DNA from: an uncultured Chloroflexaceae bacterium | GTDB lineage: Bacteria; Chloroflexota; Chloroflexia; Chloroflexales; Chloroflexaceae | Assembly: GCA_937141995.1 (NCBI GenBank) | Contig: CAKZQX010000563.1 | Location: 1 to 7,064, forward strand | Length of the DNA: 7,064 bases | Direction: 5' to 3' | Shown: piece after piece, positions 6,421-7,064 of the stretch | How the letters are laid out: every line of letters begins with the position of its first letter | How positions within the stretch are numbered: the first letter of the stretch is position 1 | Made by a program: the position numbers and the translations under genes | Notes under the pieces: model-generated | What the model saw: the letters and a program-made list of their open reading frames with translations, nothing else | What the model was told of the DNA's origin: nothing | Databases searched by the model: none

Positions 6421-6446
6421 TTCCCTTCGTGGGAAGGATGAGGAGG
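6421..6446 (+). promoter_or_regulatory. hppA ribosome binding site with adjacent hairpin
   Basis: AGGAGG (6441-6446) lies 9 nt before ATG 6456 and fixes the start. Just upstream TTCCC (6421-6425) pairs with GGGAA (6431-6435) around a 5-nt loop, or CCTTC (6424-6428) with GAAGG (6433-6437). Either stem ends within a few bases of the Shine-Dalgarno sequence, so the structure could influence ribosome access. Confidence 0.6.
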
Positions 6447-6455
6447 TTTCAAAAC

Positions 6456-7064
6456 ATGAGTGTGTTGCTGTGGATCATCCCCCTCTTTGGCGTTCTGGCG
6501 CTGGTCTATGCCTGGTTCCGGTCAAACTGGATTGCCAAACAAGAAGTCGGCACAGAACGCATGGGCGAAATCGCCGGTTTTATCCGTGAAGGCGCGATGG
6601 CGTTTCTGTCACGCGAGTATCGCGTGCTGGCGATCTTTGTCCTCGTCGTTGCGCTCCTGCTGGGTATTGCGAATGCGGCGGCAGGGCAGTGGCAGTGGCT
6701 GGTGTCAGTATCGTTTATCGTCGGGGCTATCTGTTCGGGACTGGCGGGCTTCTTCGGTATGCGCGTGGCAACCCTGGCCAATGTGCGCACCGCAAATGCC
6801 GCCCGCAGCGGTCTGACCCAGGCGCTGAACGTGGCGTTTTTCGGCGGCTCGGTGATGGGGATGGCAGTGGTTGGCCTGGGTATCCTGGGGCTCTCGGGGT
6901 TGTTCCTGCTCTATCTCACCCTCTTTAATATCAACCTCATCGATCTTAACGCCGTCGGGCTGGACTCCTTCAGCAATGTGCTGGCGATTCTGACCGGGTT
7001 CTCCTTGGGAGCCAGTTCGATTGCCCTCTTTGCCCGTGTTGGCGGCGGTATTTATACAAAAGCT
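6456..7064 (+). CDS. hppA: Membrane-bound proton/sodium-translocating pyrophosphatase, 5' part
   Basis: The first 203 codons are present; the gene continues past the right edge. Family members are about 650-800 residues. The enzyme hydrolyses cytoplasmic pyrophosphate and pumps H+ or Na+ across the membrane. Visible signatures are the first membrane helix (about 3-21), the conserved stretch around [21 protein letters not shown] (38-58), a second helix (about 59-76), helices around 80-100 and 125-155, and the start of the catalytic-region motif [23 protein letters not shown] (181-203), which leads into the pyrophosphate-binding loops. The start is fixed by AGGAGG 9 nt upstream. The residue that separates K+-dependent from K+-independent enzymes lies outside the window, so the ion and K+ dependence cannot be called. 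It is transcribed away from accD with a long structured leader. Pyrophosphate released in biosynthesis would be its substrate. Confidence 0.96.
   Translation, partial: MSVLLWIIPLFGVLALVYAWFRSNWIAKQEVGTERMGEIAGFIREGAMAFLSREYRVLAIFVLVVALLLGIANAAAGQWQWLVSVSFIVGAICSGLAGFFGMRVATLANVRTANAARSGLTQALNVAFFGGSVMGMAVVGLGILGLSGLFLLYLTLFNINLIDLNAVGLDSFSNVLAILTGFSLGASSIALFARVGGGIYTKA

Larger units (their letters stand above)
5756..6455. other. Divergent accD/hppA intergenic region, about 700 bp, no gene
   Basis: No coding sequence is convincing on either strand. The left third carries the leftward accD promoter (-10 at 5796-5801). Around 5934-5950 there are TATAAT-like hexamers on both strands without good -35 partners. 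I see nothing of note at 5951-6060. From 6072 rightward lie an extended -10 promoter and a structured hppA leader of about 370 nt. Confidence 0.7.

Overview
This window looks like a chromosomal segment from a green non-sulfur bacterium, most likely a Chloroflexus-type member of the Chloroflexota. That placement is inference. It rests on paired accD and accA genes, a PrkA-type kinase with a DUF444 partner, a membrane pyrophosphatase and moderately GC-rich coding sequence, not on any database match. There is no rRNA, tRNA, CRISPR array, transposase or phage gene.

Four genes run leftward on the minus strand. Reading right to left they are accD (about 5725 to 4859), accA (about 4493 to 3609), prkA (3198 to 1102) and a yhbH/DUF444 gene (795 to the left edge, cut off). 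accD and accA encode the two halves of the acetyl-CoA carboxylase carboxyltransferase. This enzyme makes malonyl-CoA for fatty acids and, in Chloroflexus, also for the 3-hydroxypropionate CO2-fixation cycle. prkA and yhbH form the conserved stress-linked PrkA/DUF444 pair, usually accompanied by SpoVR, which could lie beyond the left edge. At the right end, on the plus strand and divergent from accD, is the 5' part of hppA, a membrane-bound ion-pumping pyrophosphatase.

The non-coding gaps are unusually long and structured. The gap of about 700 bp between accD and hppA holds an extended -10 promoter for each direction and a long hppA leader. That leader contains a 121-nt RNA domain closed by a perfect 7-bp helix, which is the best candidate here for an undescribed cis-regulatory RNA. 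The accD-accA gap is filled by an inverted-repeat cluster: arms of about 82 bp with 20 perfect bases at their inner ends, and four copies of a 24-bp motif. The accA-prkA gap has a 12-bp-arm palindrome abutting a near-consensus promoter (TTGACG, 17 bp, TATAAT) and a prkA leader of about 310 nt. The prkA-yhbH gap holds three hairpins, one of which overlaps a possible -10 element.

The proteins belong to known families. The novelty, if any, is in the leaders and the repeat cluster.
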